A DNA stretch of 64,000 nt from Gentiana macrophylla (taxonomy: Eukaryota > Streptophyta > Magnoliopsida > Gentianales > Gentianaceae). The stretch covers positions 229,877 through 293,876 of the forward strand of contig JAOBSW010001056.1 of the NCBI GenBank assembly GCA_026214975.1, read 5' to 3'. This document shows, one piece after another, positions 10,101 through 17,766 of the stretch. Position 1 is the first letter of the stretch. Each line of letters begins with the position of its first letter. Below the pieces are notes generated by a model. That model made no database searches and had not been told where the DNA came from. It saw nothing but the letters and a program-made list of their open reading frames with translations. The position numbers and the translations under genes were made by a program.

Positions 10101-10811
10101 CGATTAAAAGAAACAGAAAAACCCTACTAAAAGTCGTTGACTGATCAAAATAAACGGAATTGATTATTAAAACTACATTCCACAAGTTTTGCTGATACCG
10201 GAAACAATTTTCTCACCGTTACTAAAGCCCTATCTCCATTTCAGTAATTTGGATCACCTTCCCTTTCAACCACCTTTAGCGAGACTGGTATTGTCAAGGC
10301 TTTTTTCTGGTAATCCCAGGGCAATTTTGCATTATAACACCATTAAACTTTACATCATTTTCCTTGGCATTACTAGAAATTACCTTAGCAATCCCACTAC
10401 CCGAAACATGGCTGGGTCGTATTTTCAGGCTGCTTTTGGTAATGTATTGTCAATTTTGCATTATAACACCTTTAAACTTTACATCATTTGCCTTCACAAT
10501 ACTAAAAATTACCTTGGCAATACCACTGCACAGAAACTTTAAAATTAAAAAAAATACAAAAACACAAAGTGCTATCTCTTCAAGCTCTCACCAGTGATGG
10601 TTCAATAAGAACAGAACTCTACCAGACAAGCAAAGGACAGCAGAGGCAGATGCAGCGGTATGTGCATAATTGAGTTTAAAAAAAAGGGGGGGGGGGGGGG
10701 GGGTGTGGAAATTGAATTAAACAAGAGGAAAAAGTTGGAACTTATACCAATGATCATCCCGACTGTCACAAATGTGAGGAGTCCGAAGGCAATTCTCATT
10801 GCTGAAGCCAT
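7125..10811 (-). CDS. P4H1: Prolyl 4-hydroxylase 1-like gene, first four exons (partial)
   Basis: Four minus-strand exons join in phase: 10748-10811, 9937-9984, 8492-8557 and 7125-7177. All have GT donors and AG acceptors. The first 76 or so residues start MASAMRIAFGLLTFV and include ALLQLAFIRKLEDTY and LPEWDYAKEAAVLRLGY. From memory this matches the N-terminus of Arabidopsis P4H1 and its orthologues, type II membrane 2-oxoglutarate/Fe(II) prolyl 4-hydroxylases of the ER/Golgi that hydroxylate proline in cell-wall glycoproteins and similar substrates. Residues 7-30 form the signal anchor. The conserved next block (VKPE..SWSPR) and the catalytic HxD...H...K part were not found in 1-7124. They are either left of the window, behind a very long TE-filled intron, or lost. 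Transcription would run from about 10.9 kb leftwards. Confidence 0.85.
7178..8491 (-). other. P4H1-like intron 3
   Basis: AT-rich sequence between exons 3 and 4 with proper GT and AG ends. I see no coding segment or recognisable transposon in it. Confidence 0.7.
8492..8557 (-). CDS. P4H1: P4H1-like exon 3
   Basis: This 66-bp exon follows TTTACTTCAG and ends AGAG before GTTGC. In phase it encodes G-NEFSFGRQHADQTGG then NSLLVR. This segment is the variable stem of the family, so homology alone is weaker; the support is that phase and position fit exons 2 and 4. A donor 7 bases earlier (GTTAGAG) is possible but would break the phase with exon 4. Confidence 0.7.
8691..8919 (+). repeat. Probable solo copia LTR in P4H1-like intron 2
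   Basis: The block starts TGTTTATTTT, has a tail typical of short copia LTRs (ACAAATAGTTGTACTCTG then AATCAATGAAGAAATTC) and ends CTACA. The flanks ATATTC and ATAATTC are similar but not an exact 5-bp duplication. No PBS or PPT is next to it. The assignment rests on LTR-like composition and the TG...CA ends only. Confidence 0.5.
9000..9445 (-). pseudogene. LINE ORF2 fragment (linker before reverse transcriptase), degenerate
   Basis: From about 9440 the minus strand encodes QEKVKANKASYKELL, then EKYYIAKKEDKKVVSEA. This resembles the Lys-rich 'KVKAKK.AY..L...KY..AKKEAK.AV..AK' segment of plant non-LTR retrotransposons between endonuclease and reverse transcriptase. Further on, broken frames give DKRKRDI and ILVDD-like pieces in the expected order. 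It is heavily mutated. The region lies within intron 2 of the P4H1-like gene and has the same orientation as the gene. Confidence 0.5.
9937..9984 (-). CDS. P4H1: P4H1-like exon 2
   Basis: This 48-bp exon is preceded by TTATGCAG and followed by GTAGGT, both good splice sites. In the phase left by exon 1 it encodes G-ALLQLAFIRKLEDTY, closely resembling the known P4H1 segment after the membrane anchor. Confidence 0.88.
10322..10530. repeat. Imperfect direct repeat, two copies spaced 129 bp
   Basis: CAATTTTGCATTATAACACC occurs at 10322 (first C replaced by G upstream) and again at 10451. The similarity continues for about 80 bp through AACTTTACATCATTT and AAATTACCTT.GCAAT.CCACT. It looks like an old local duplication within intron 1. 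Confidence 0.75.
10686..10703. repeat. Poly-G homopolymer, 18 G
   Basis: Eighteen consecutive G residues follow a run of A in intron 1, 45 bp from the exon 1 donor. On the transcribed (minus) sense it is poly-C. Such runs are rarely read accurately, so the length is uncertain. Confidence 0.9.
10748..10811 (-). CDS. P4H1: P4H1-like exon 1 (coding part)
   Basis: The ATG at 10809-10811 opens MASAMRIAFGLLTFVTVG, a hydrophobic signal anchor. The exon ends ATCATTG followed by the donor GTATAAG, leaving phase 1. A run-on reading into the intron (10602-10850) is not coding: it passes through the G/C homopolymer. Confidence 0.88.
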
Positions 10812-11213
10812 GATTAACAATCGAGCACTCTGAGATTTATTTCCCAACAAACCCGGTGAAGAGAGTAGAAGAGAAAGACAAAGATTTTATTTTTGGTTTC
10901 TCGAAAATGTGTCAACTTTTTTTTGACACATTGAAAAACGGGTTCGAGTGTTTTTTTTAATTCTTCTATACATCTAAGCGGTTCTACATTTTTTGATTTG
11001 TCTGTCATTTTACATTATCAATACAACATTTATTATTATTTTCTCTATATTACTTTAATTTATTATTAATCCAACCACTCTTTATTACTTAGCAAATTTT
11101 GCATTAATGATCGTCTTGTGGCATTTTAGACATGAACCTTCGAATTTCTGATATTTCTTAATCTGTGTGAAAACCTCTAGGATGACTTATATTTTGAGAC
11201 GGAGGTGTTAGTA
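10812..11213 (-). promoter_or_regulatory. 5' UTR and promoter region of the P4H1-like gene
   Basis: This is the sequence upstream of the start codon. It has a purine-rich stretch (minus-strand CTTTCTCTTCTACTCTCTTC at about 10860-10880) suited to a 5' UTR, then AT-rich DNA. I could not identify a convincing TATA box or transcription start. A MITE-like hairpin (11214-11350) marks its distal end. Confidence 0.45.
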
Positions 11214-11350
11214 ATAATATGGGCACAACCCATCAGAATCAACAGGTAAAACAACTATCAAACTAGATCATACATCATGATCAATGGTACAGATGATGGT
11301 TGTATCACCTATTGTTTCTGAACGTCACAGGTTGTGCCTGTATCATTATT
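11214..11350. mobile_element. MITE-like element with inverted termini
   Basis: ATAATATGGGCACAACC at 11214-11230 is mirrored by GGTTGTGCCTGTATCATTAT at 11330-11350, giving inverted ends over about 137 bp. The interior is AT-rich and non-coding. Target duplications are not clear, so the superfamily cannot be assigned. It lies upstream of the P4H1-like gene. The 190 bp between it and the next LTR hold nothing I can identify. Confidence 0.5.
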
Positions 11351-11536
11351 CTTCTTTTTTCACAAACGAAATTACCTCATTTTAGAACTCATAACCTTAA
11401 GATTCTAGGACATCCGCTTAACCACTTGAGCTAAACCTCATTGGATGAAAGAGAATCAAATGAGAGAAGTATGCGTTGTGAGAGATCAGATGAGAACAGA
11501 GTTTAGACGAGAAAAGCGATATTCAGATGTGATGCA

Positions 11537-11783
11537 TGTTTTAGACGTCTGCTGCTGCATTCAGTTGAGAAGACCAAAAGCATCACTATCACAGTTGATC
11601 AGCTTAGATAATAAGTGGGCCTAGTTAGTTATTTTGTTGTAACCAACTTGAACATAACCGTTGAAAGTATGATCTATAAATACTTCTCAACATACGCTTT
11701 GTAACTTAACTTGAATACTTTTTTATTAATAAGAATTTCGCATTTTATTTTGTCTTGTATTTTCAATTTCATCAATTCCAACA
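11537..11783 (+). repeat. Copia-3 5' LTR
   Basis: The right end ...TTCCAACA abuts a perfect tRNA-iMet type PBS core. A TATA-like CTATAAATAC lies at 11673-11683, followed by AT-rich R/U5-like sequence. The left end (TGTTTTAGACG at 11537) is a guess based on TG start and length, because no second LTR is present. Confidence 0.6.
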
Positions 11784-11795
11784 TGGTATCAGAGT
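11784..11795 (+). other. Copia-3 primer-binding site (tRNA-iMet type)
   Basis: TGGTATCAGAGT directly follows the LTR end ACA. It matches 11 of 12 bases of the common copia PBS. Confidence 0.85.
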
Positions 11796-11959
11796 TTTTC
11801 TTGCTCAATTTGTGCTAAACTCTGGCATTTCTCAGATGAAACTTGAGAGTTTTCTTCAGTTTGTTTTATAGTTTTTCATAGAATCTTTAGAGCATTCCGT
11901 GAATTTTTCTGTGTTTCCTTAGTAAAAACGAGTTCTTGATCGTATTATTGAGTTTCTTT

Positions 11960-12570
11960 TAGGGTTCGTGTAGCCGTGGCAGCAGAGAAGCAAGAATTGA
12001 GTCCTTCAAGTCCCTTCTATCTTCATTCCGTTGAAATTCCTTCATTGGTGTTAGCTCAACCTTTAATGAATGGTAACAATTATCATCCCTAGAAAATGTC
12101 CATGGAAATGGCCTTAATAACGAAGAACAAATATGGGTTTGTTGATGATACAATCAAGAAACAAGAAATGAGTTATGCTGTATTCAAGCTTGAACACAGT
12201 GTGATACGATAGTGCTGATATGGATCATGAAATCGGTAGAGAATACAATTTCTTATAGTCTATTATATTTTGGAAATGCACAGGTTGTTTGGAAGAATTT
12301 GTAGACAGATTTTCCAATGTTGATGCATTCAGATTTTCAGATCTTTTGAAGAAATTAATTCTACCAAACAAGGTTCTAATTTGCGAATCAATATTATACA
12401 AAGATAATGACTCTATGGAAGAATTCTAAGTTGATAGGCATAATCCTTCTTGTACGTGTGAACCCTAGTGTCACTGTAATGCTATGAAGACCTTGTTGGA
12501 CCACATGGAAGTTGAACATGTGATGAGGTTTCTAAAAGGGTTGATAGGAGAGTTTGAGCCAGTGGTATCT
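11960..12570 (+). pseudogene. Copia-3 gag fragment (UBN2/DUF4219-like)
   Basis: Broken plus-strand frames show HSVEIPSLVLAQPLMNGNNY, then KMSMEMALITKNKYGFVDDT, the conserved 'L.G.NY..W..SM..AL..KNK.GFVDG' start of retrotransposon gag. Near 12460-12570 come a Cys-rich stretch and EHVMRFLKGL followed by GEFEPVVS. The Trp of the NYxxW motif is a stop (CATCCCTAG), and several frameshifts are present. The gag ends abruptly at 12570, where the LTR of Tat-N begins, so Tat-N probably inserted here. Confidence 0.75.
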
Positions 12571-14212
12571 TGATCGGACATTTCTAGTTGCAAAATCCCC
12601 AGACAAAGAACCGGATCAATTGTAGCCTAGCAAAGGCGAGCAAGGTCGTATCCACGGTGACATGAGTAACCTAATAAGTGTCTACATTCCTTTGGTTCAA
12701 GTCAACAAAGATAGGGAAGCTGTAAACTAATCTACTAAACATCATTGAACCTAACTACATCAAGATAAGAAACTAATCAAATAAGTGTGTGTATGGATGC
12801 CTTGATAATGATAAAACATGAATGGTTACATCTTGTGTGAGTTAGTGGAGCAAACCGCCAAGCTAGTAGTCGAGCCCTTAAAAATCGGTACTCTCCTACT
12901 ACTATATTTATTCGCGAGCCTACTTAACAGACCGACACCGTTGTCAATGGTTCGATTTTAACCATCATACATGTGAATAAACATGATTAAGATCTATGGT
13001 TTCATAGATAAATCTATAAACGCCACTTAGCAGATCGACACGGCGTCATCAGTTCGATTTTTACTATTGGTTGTCTTACTCCCTTTCTTACAAGAATATT
13101 ATCGGGTAAGTGTCAATTCGTGTGTGTGTGTGTGTGTGTGTGCTCACACTAAGTGATTTAATTAACATGAACAAACAACAATGTTCAAGTAAGACAAATT
13201 AACTACACAAGATTTATCATTCTCAATTCAATATAAAGATGAAATGCTATGAATAAAACATTGTATTGATATGAAAAGTTTAGCATTCAAAGCCATAAAA
13301 TTCAAATGTCACATAAAGAATCTTACAACAATGAATTTAGACTAAAAATAGATACAAGAAGTTACCAACAATATTACAGCCACTATGAGAATGAGTTGTA
13401 ATAGCTCTAGATTGGCTCCATGAAAGAATAACACCGTAGTGTCTAGGATCTCCATTATTCTTCATCCTAAGCTTCTAACATCTTGATACAATTAGCTAAA
13501 GCTAAACTAGGCATGGATTAAGAGCTCCAAGAGCCCTTGAAGAATGACTTCAACTTGCTAGCTACTCCCCTCATTGGAAATTTCGTAGAGAGAGAAGTGT
13601 TTTCCAAGATAAAATATTTGATATCCCCTCAAATGACATGAGAATTGTCACTGAAAATTGTCTTCCACCAGTATAATGGCATGCTCCATGAACAAGTGTG
13701 GGTGGGCGCCGAATCACATTATGTCACATCAGCCAACTACCAAGGGATCTTGTTAGACTATCAAAGCAGGGAAGTGGCGGACGCCACACAAGGAAAGTTG
13801 GCGGAAGCCAAGCTCAGAAACTCAAATTTCCCCCTCAAACCATAAATATCTTTGGTAGTTGACCGCGGATCTTGGTGTGTGTCAGAGTGCAAGATAGGGA
13901 ATGCCAAGGCAAGCAGGAAAATGATCTCTCTAATATCGAGGAATGAATAAAGTTGAACACGATCTCCAAGGTTCTCGGGACATGGTACCTGTGCACTGCA
14001 GGACAAAACCACAAGAATACCATGCATAAACCCGATAACAAAGCTCGATAATGACCGATATAAAAACTATCTAAAATGTATAACAAATACTATCGTTTTA
14101 CAAGGATTAAACTTGGGCAGAATTGATTTGAATTGTTACAATAATTCCTAGAATACTATCAGAAACGGGGTAAAATGTCATGATAACAAGTGACAATTTG
14201 TCTCTTGTCACA
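12571..14212 (-). repeat. Tat-N 3' LTR
   Basis: This block of about 1,642 bp starts TGTGACAAGAG on the minus strand right after the polypurine tract and ends ...GTCCGATCA at 12571. Its first 775 bp on the plus strand align with 56419-57160. It contains GGCGGACGCC-type palindromes near 13705, 13774 and 13798, and a (TG)11 microsatellite at 13121-13142. Open frames at 13645-14086 carry no domain. Confidence 0.85.
13121..13142. repeat. (TG)11 microsatellite
   Basis: Eleven TG units lie within the Tat-N 3' LTR. The corresponding place in the 5' LTR (about 56,955-56,965) has only two units, so the tract expanded after the LTRs diverged. Confidence 0.95.
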
Positions 14213-14245
14213 ACTCCCCACTTAGCTTCTGATCGTCCTCGATCA
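14213..14245 (-). promoter_or_regulatory. Tat-N polypurine tract with upstream hairpin
   Basis: Minus strand: hairpin TGATCG-AGGA-CGATCA (14230-14245), then AGCTAAGTGGGGAGT (14213-14227), then the LTR start TGTGAC. The purine tract is the second-strand primer site. The adjacent perfect 6-bp stem with an AGGA loop recurs in the other Athila/Tat-type elements here. Confidence 0.8.
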
Positions 14246-16129
14246 AGACAAGTGATACTACTTGAACAAATATACAACTAACTAATGAAACTATAATTAC
14301 TAACTAAACACAACTCAACTATGTAACACGGTGTGTGTGTGTGTGAATGATCTTTCATATTATCAATTAATCATTGTTGAAATCATGTATGCAATGCTTA
14401 AGATGAGCAATCTATAAGCTTAGAAATATAATCAATCTCTACTAATCGATACATTAAGAGACAAAGAAGATAGATTAGGTAGGAGTTTTAGCTTTTAACT
14501 TTAGGCTCGGGTCTTGACTATATGAAGGACAAATGATATAGCGAAAGAACATATACAAGATATCAATCCTCGACGCCTTCATTCCAACTTAATTGAATTA
14601 ATGTCTTCAAAACTCTTGGAAAACTATTAAGAGGCCTTCTCAACATGGAATGACGGAGGTCGGACTAGCACCTCGCCACGTGTCATCCCCACATTAACAT
14701 AGCAGTAACTGCAGATAGAGAAGAGACAAACGCTAAGGGCCAGGAGCCCCACTTTAAGATCTAAGGCCGGACTTAAACCCCAGGTGGGAGGTCCGCTCGG
14801 CTAGCTTCCCAGTACACCGCAGGTCAGTCAGGGCGCAACGGTGCTCAACCAGTGCAGTTCGGATCAGCAACCTAAAGGACTCAATGCAGGTCGGCCTGAG
14901 TATCCCTTAGGCAAAACAGTCCACATGCGTAAATCAATAGATAAATATGGAAAGAATCCTCAGCCATAAAGGCTCTAATCCTATCATTTAAACCACCATG
15001 ATTATCTCCTACAATTAAGGAGATTAAACCGTAATTACATATTCCTTAGGGAACACGAAATTAAAGTCCAACAAGGACCCGACCCATGCAGGCCTAGGGC
15101 ATAAGGCCCCCTATATAGCAACCCCTAAGGAACTACGAGAGACTTGATTCTTCATTCATACACAGGATACGTAGGCAATTTGAGATACATTATCTCAGGC
15201 TTAGTCTAAACATCACACAAACCACCCATGTTTCGTCTTGTTCTATATTTCTATATCTTGGATGAATTGTCACTAGGATAATACGGCCTAGATTATTACC
15301 CAACAAGATCCAGCATCGTCATGGAACAAGAGGCTTGAAAAGCATCACTTCAATTGCATTAATAACTATGAACTTCAAATTACGTGGGCATTCTTTAAAT
15401 AACTTCTTTTACTCCCCAGTTATTCTTTTTATTCAACTTTTTCTTTTTCTTTTTCTTTCTTTTTCATTGACAAAGGGAGTCTTCATACATTTTTATCTTG
15501 ATGTCGTCTTGCCTTGAACCAACACAAATATTCCAAACTATTGGAATTCCTTGATCGCTGTCACCACGAGAATACACCGTGGTGCTAATTTTGCAGAACA
15601 TCAAAAGGGATGTAGACCGAAATTTGGCTAAGGGTTAAGGATATTATATGCTAAAATTTAATGGCTAGTTCGAGTGGGGTCTCACCACTCTACAAGGCTG
15701 AGATGGTGACCTGAGGATAAAATATGTACGGGAAGGCTAATATCGCCATGGCCGGGTCAAAGAAGTGCCTATGACTATCATCTTTATCTCCGACTCAAAA
15801 CGCCTTTCTATTTCACCTCGAAAGGATATACAAATTAAGTTCTAGATTCTTAGGAGAAATTCGCATGATTGCATACAAGATTGTTTGTTAACATTGGACT
15901 GAGATCATATGTGCACAGGTGGTCATGTTACATAACAAAATTTAGATTAGAATTCAACTATAATTTACATTAATTACAAACAATTAAGTTATCTATTGTA
16001 TAATATGTACAAAGTATGTCTAATACTTGTTAAAAGACTGAGAATCTAAAAATCTAAGGGTTTTGGTGATATAAATCTAAGCAAAATAGGCATTGCTTGA
16101 TCAACCACAATTTACTCCCCACAACGACC
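14246..16129 (-). other. Tat-N 3' untranslated region between the two purine tracts
   Basis: Non-coding sequence. It contains a second GT run (14331-14345), an LTR-like block (14651-15300) and AT-rich DNA with a pyrimidine tract near 15430-15470. I see no gene. Gypsy-2 has an equivalent spacer of about 1 kb between two purine tracts (51,235-52,180). Confidence 0.6.
14651..15302 (+). repeat. LTR-like block, possible solo LTR or TRIM
   Basis: A GC-richer segment starts TGGAATGACGG and ends ATTATTACCCAACA. Inside it, CCCTATATAGC at about 15110 resembles a core promoter, followed by an R/U5-like stretch. CAACA occurs immediately before the start and also forms the end, so a clean TSD cannot be defined. 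The composition differs sharply from the surrounding AT-rich Tat-N trailer. Confidence 0.4.
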
Positions 16130-16149
16130 TTGCATTGCCCTCAATGCAA
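16111..16149 (-). promoter_or_regulatory. Tat-N internal purine tract with upstream hairpin
   Basis: Minus strand: perfect hairpin TTGCATTG-AGGG-CAATGCAA (16130-16149), followed after a few bases by TCGTTGTGGGGAGT (16114-16127). This is the first of two hairpin/purine-tract modules in this element and sits just after the coding region and a short repeat-rich stretch. Confidence 0.75.
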
Positions 16150-16782
16150 AGTAAGTGAGAAAAGAAGTGGGTGAGAGAGGAATGGTAACAAAAAGAATCA
16201 AATTCAAGAAATACTATGGTTTGCAGACAAAGTATGTCGGCAGCTAGCAAGGTCGGGCGGACGCCATATTATAGCAGTATGGTGGTGCAATCAATGCAAT
16301 ATTATGGCGAACACCCGATCAATCATGGCGAAAGCCAAGCAAATACTGCGAGTGCTTGAAAGGGTAATGGTACTAAGTGGAGAATGCTCAGATGCAATTG
16401 TTAAGTTACTGAGAACAGATGTAGAACGCCAGAAACACAGTGGCGAACGCCAAAGACAACATCAAACAACAAAAATAGCAGACTTATAACAGTGGAGGCC
16501 AATCATCAACTAAGGTCTAACAAGTCTAAGCTAAACTAGGCAAAAACATACAAGCAAATCACAACAAAAGAATGCAAGCATGTACCGCAAGTTGAGCAGG
16601 TCCAAAGCAAAGTTAAAATAACAAGCAGTCCTGGTAACAATGTATGAAAGCAAAACAGAGTATGGAAATTAAAGTCATGGTGCAACATATCAAGTAGGAT
16701 TATAGCCCACAAGCGGTCTCACCAAAATAGTAGCAAAATAGAGAATGTATCAAAGTAGTGGATAAAATGTCATGGGGTAGGA
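16150..16782 (-). other. Tat-N trailer with GGCGNACGCC repeats
   Basis: Non-coding sequence after the stop codon. Imperfect palindromes of the GGCGGACGCC type occur near 16256 (GGCGGACGCC), 16303, 16326 (GGCGAAAGCC) and 16441 (GGCGAACGCC), the same motif as in the LTR. The open frame at 16304-16489 merely spans these repeats. Confidence 0.6.
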
Positions 16783-17762
16783 TCAATGGGGGGTGGAAAT
16801 AGCAGTAGAAACAGTAGCAGGAGCATCAGAACTCTCATCAACAGCAGGAATTGAAGAGGGAGCATCAATAGACATCCTAGAGGAGCTTCCAACAGTAACA
16901 TCATCACCAACACTCTGAAAAGCATCAATCTCAGCCATGGTCTCGTCCTCATCCACATGAATTAGTGACTTTCTCGACCCGGTAAGAACATGTGTACCCT
17001 AAAAATCTACAACTTGAGAGTTTTCCAACACCTCAATAGGATCATCGGAAGGAGAAACCTGAGGAACACCAGTGGAAGGAGGAACATCATCACCTAAAAT
17101 AAGGGGTGGTGGTGGTGGTGTGCGGGGCAGGTACATATGTCTGAGAGGGCGACGCAGGATCTCGTAGTAGGGGGCAATAAATTTTTAAAGGAAAATAAAA
17201 ATTTAAGGGGGCAAACTATATGTATCGTACAACTTTTAGTGTGTTTTTTTCGGATTAAAGGGGGGCAGTTGCCCCCATTGGCAGTATGTAGGTCCGCCAC
17301 TACATACAGAAGGTGGGTTTGGTACATGAAGGGGTGGATGGATAGGAGTAGGAGTAGGCATGGCCCATGGTGGAAAAATGTAAGGGTCGGTGGATGTGTC
17401 TGGAGGGTCTTCCGGGTCGAAATGAGCGTCGAAGTCAGTGTTTCTGGTTGTGGCACGAATGCCACAGAGACCCTGACGAAGATCATCAAGAAAGACTCTT
17501 ACTACTTCAAAGGCTGAGTGGATGTCAGAGCAGATAGGTGTATTTACTCTGCATATAATGGCCATCTCGGATGTGAGATAAGTCACTCTATCACAAAGGA
17601 ATGCAAGCTCAGCCACTAAAAAAACAAGGCTCAAGAAATTGAGGCAATGGTCCAAAAGAGGGTGGTGGAGGGGTTGCGGAGGAAGAAAAATGAATGGTGC
17701 TAGAAGAAAAAGGTATAGAAGGCGGAGAAGGAATAGGTTCAGATTTTCTTTGGTTCTTTGAT
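16783..17762 (-). pseudogene. Tat-N transposon-protein gene, C-terminal part
   Basis: The minus strand encodes AELAFLCDRVTYLTSEMA, AFEVVRVFLDDLRQGLCGI and the acidic DAHFDPEDPPDTSTDPYIFP, then a Pro-rich tail and finally MAEIDAFQSVGDDV and STAISTPH*. This Gln/Leu-rich helix followed by an acidic proline-rich tail is typical of the plant 'putative transposon protein' family (I believe Pfam PF20167). A MITE-like insertion at 17140-17300 and at least one in-frame stop (near 17005) break it. The upstream half of the gene lies at 37,484-38,379 beyond LARD-1. Confidence 0.65.
17140..17300. mobile_element. Small hAT-like non-autonomous element
   Basis: A 161-bp segment interrupts the Tat-N coding region between PNPPSV and CPAHHHHHPLF. 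Its right end, read inward, is GTGGCGGACCTAC, resembling the CAGNGGCGGANCCA-type ends of some plant hAT elements. The left end GAGAGGGCGACGCAGG is a weaker match. It is flanked by near-identical 8-mers TACATATG (17132-17139) and TACATACA (17301-17308), the TSD length expected for hAT. It also contains GGGGGCA / TGCCCCC inverted stretches. Confidence 0.55.
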
Positions 17763-17766
17763 GTAG

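Larger units (their letters stand above)
9985..10747 (-). other. P4H1-like intron 1
   Basis: The intron holds a duplicated segment (10322-10530) and an 18-base G run (10686-10703). The open frame at 10189-10542 on the plus strand arises from the duplicated, stop-poor sequence and has no recognisable domain. Confidence 0.7.

Noticed and set aside
10189..10597. Overlapping plus-strand frames in P4H1-like intron 1
   Set aside because: They are produced by the 129-bp-spaced duplication. There is no domain, and they lie antisense within an intron.
16770..16958. Leu/Met-rich minus-strand frame suggestive of a membrane protein
   Set aside because: It is the wrong frame of the C-terminal end of the Tat-N gene; the correct frame reads MAEIDAFQSVGDD and ends TAISTPH*.
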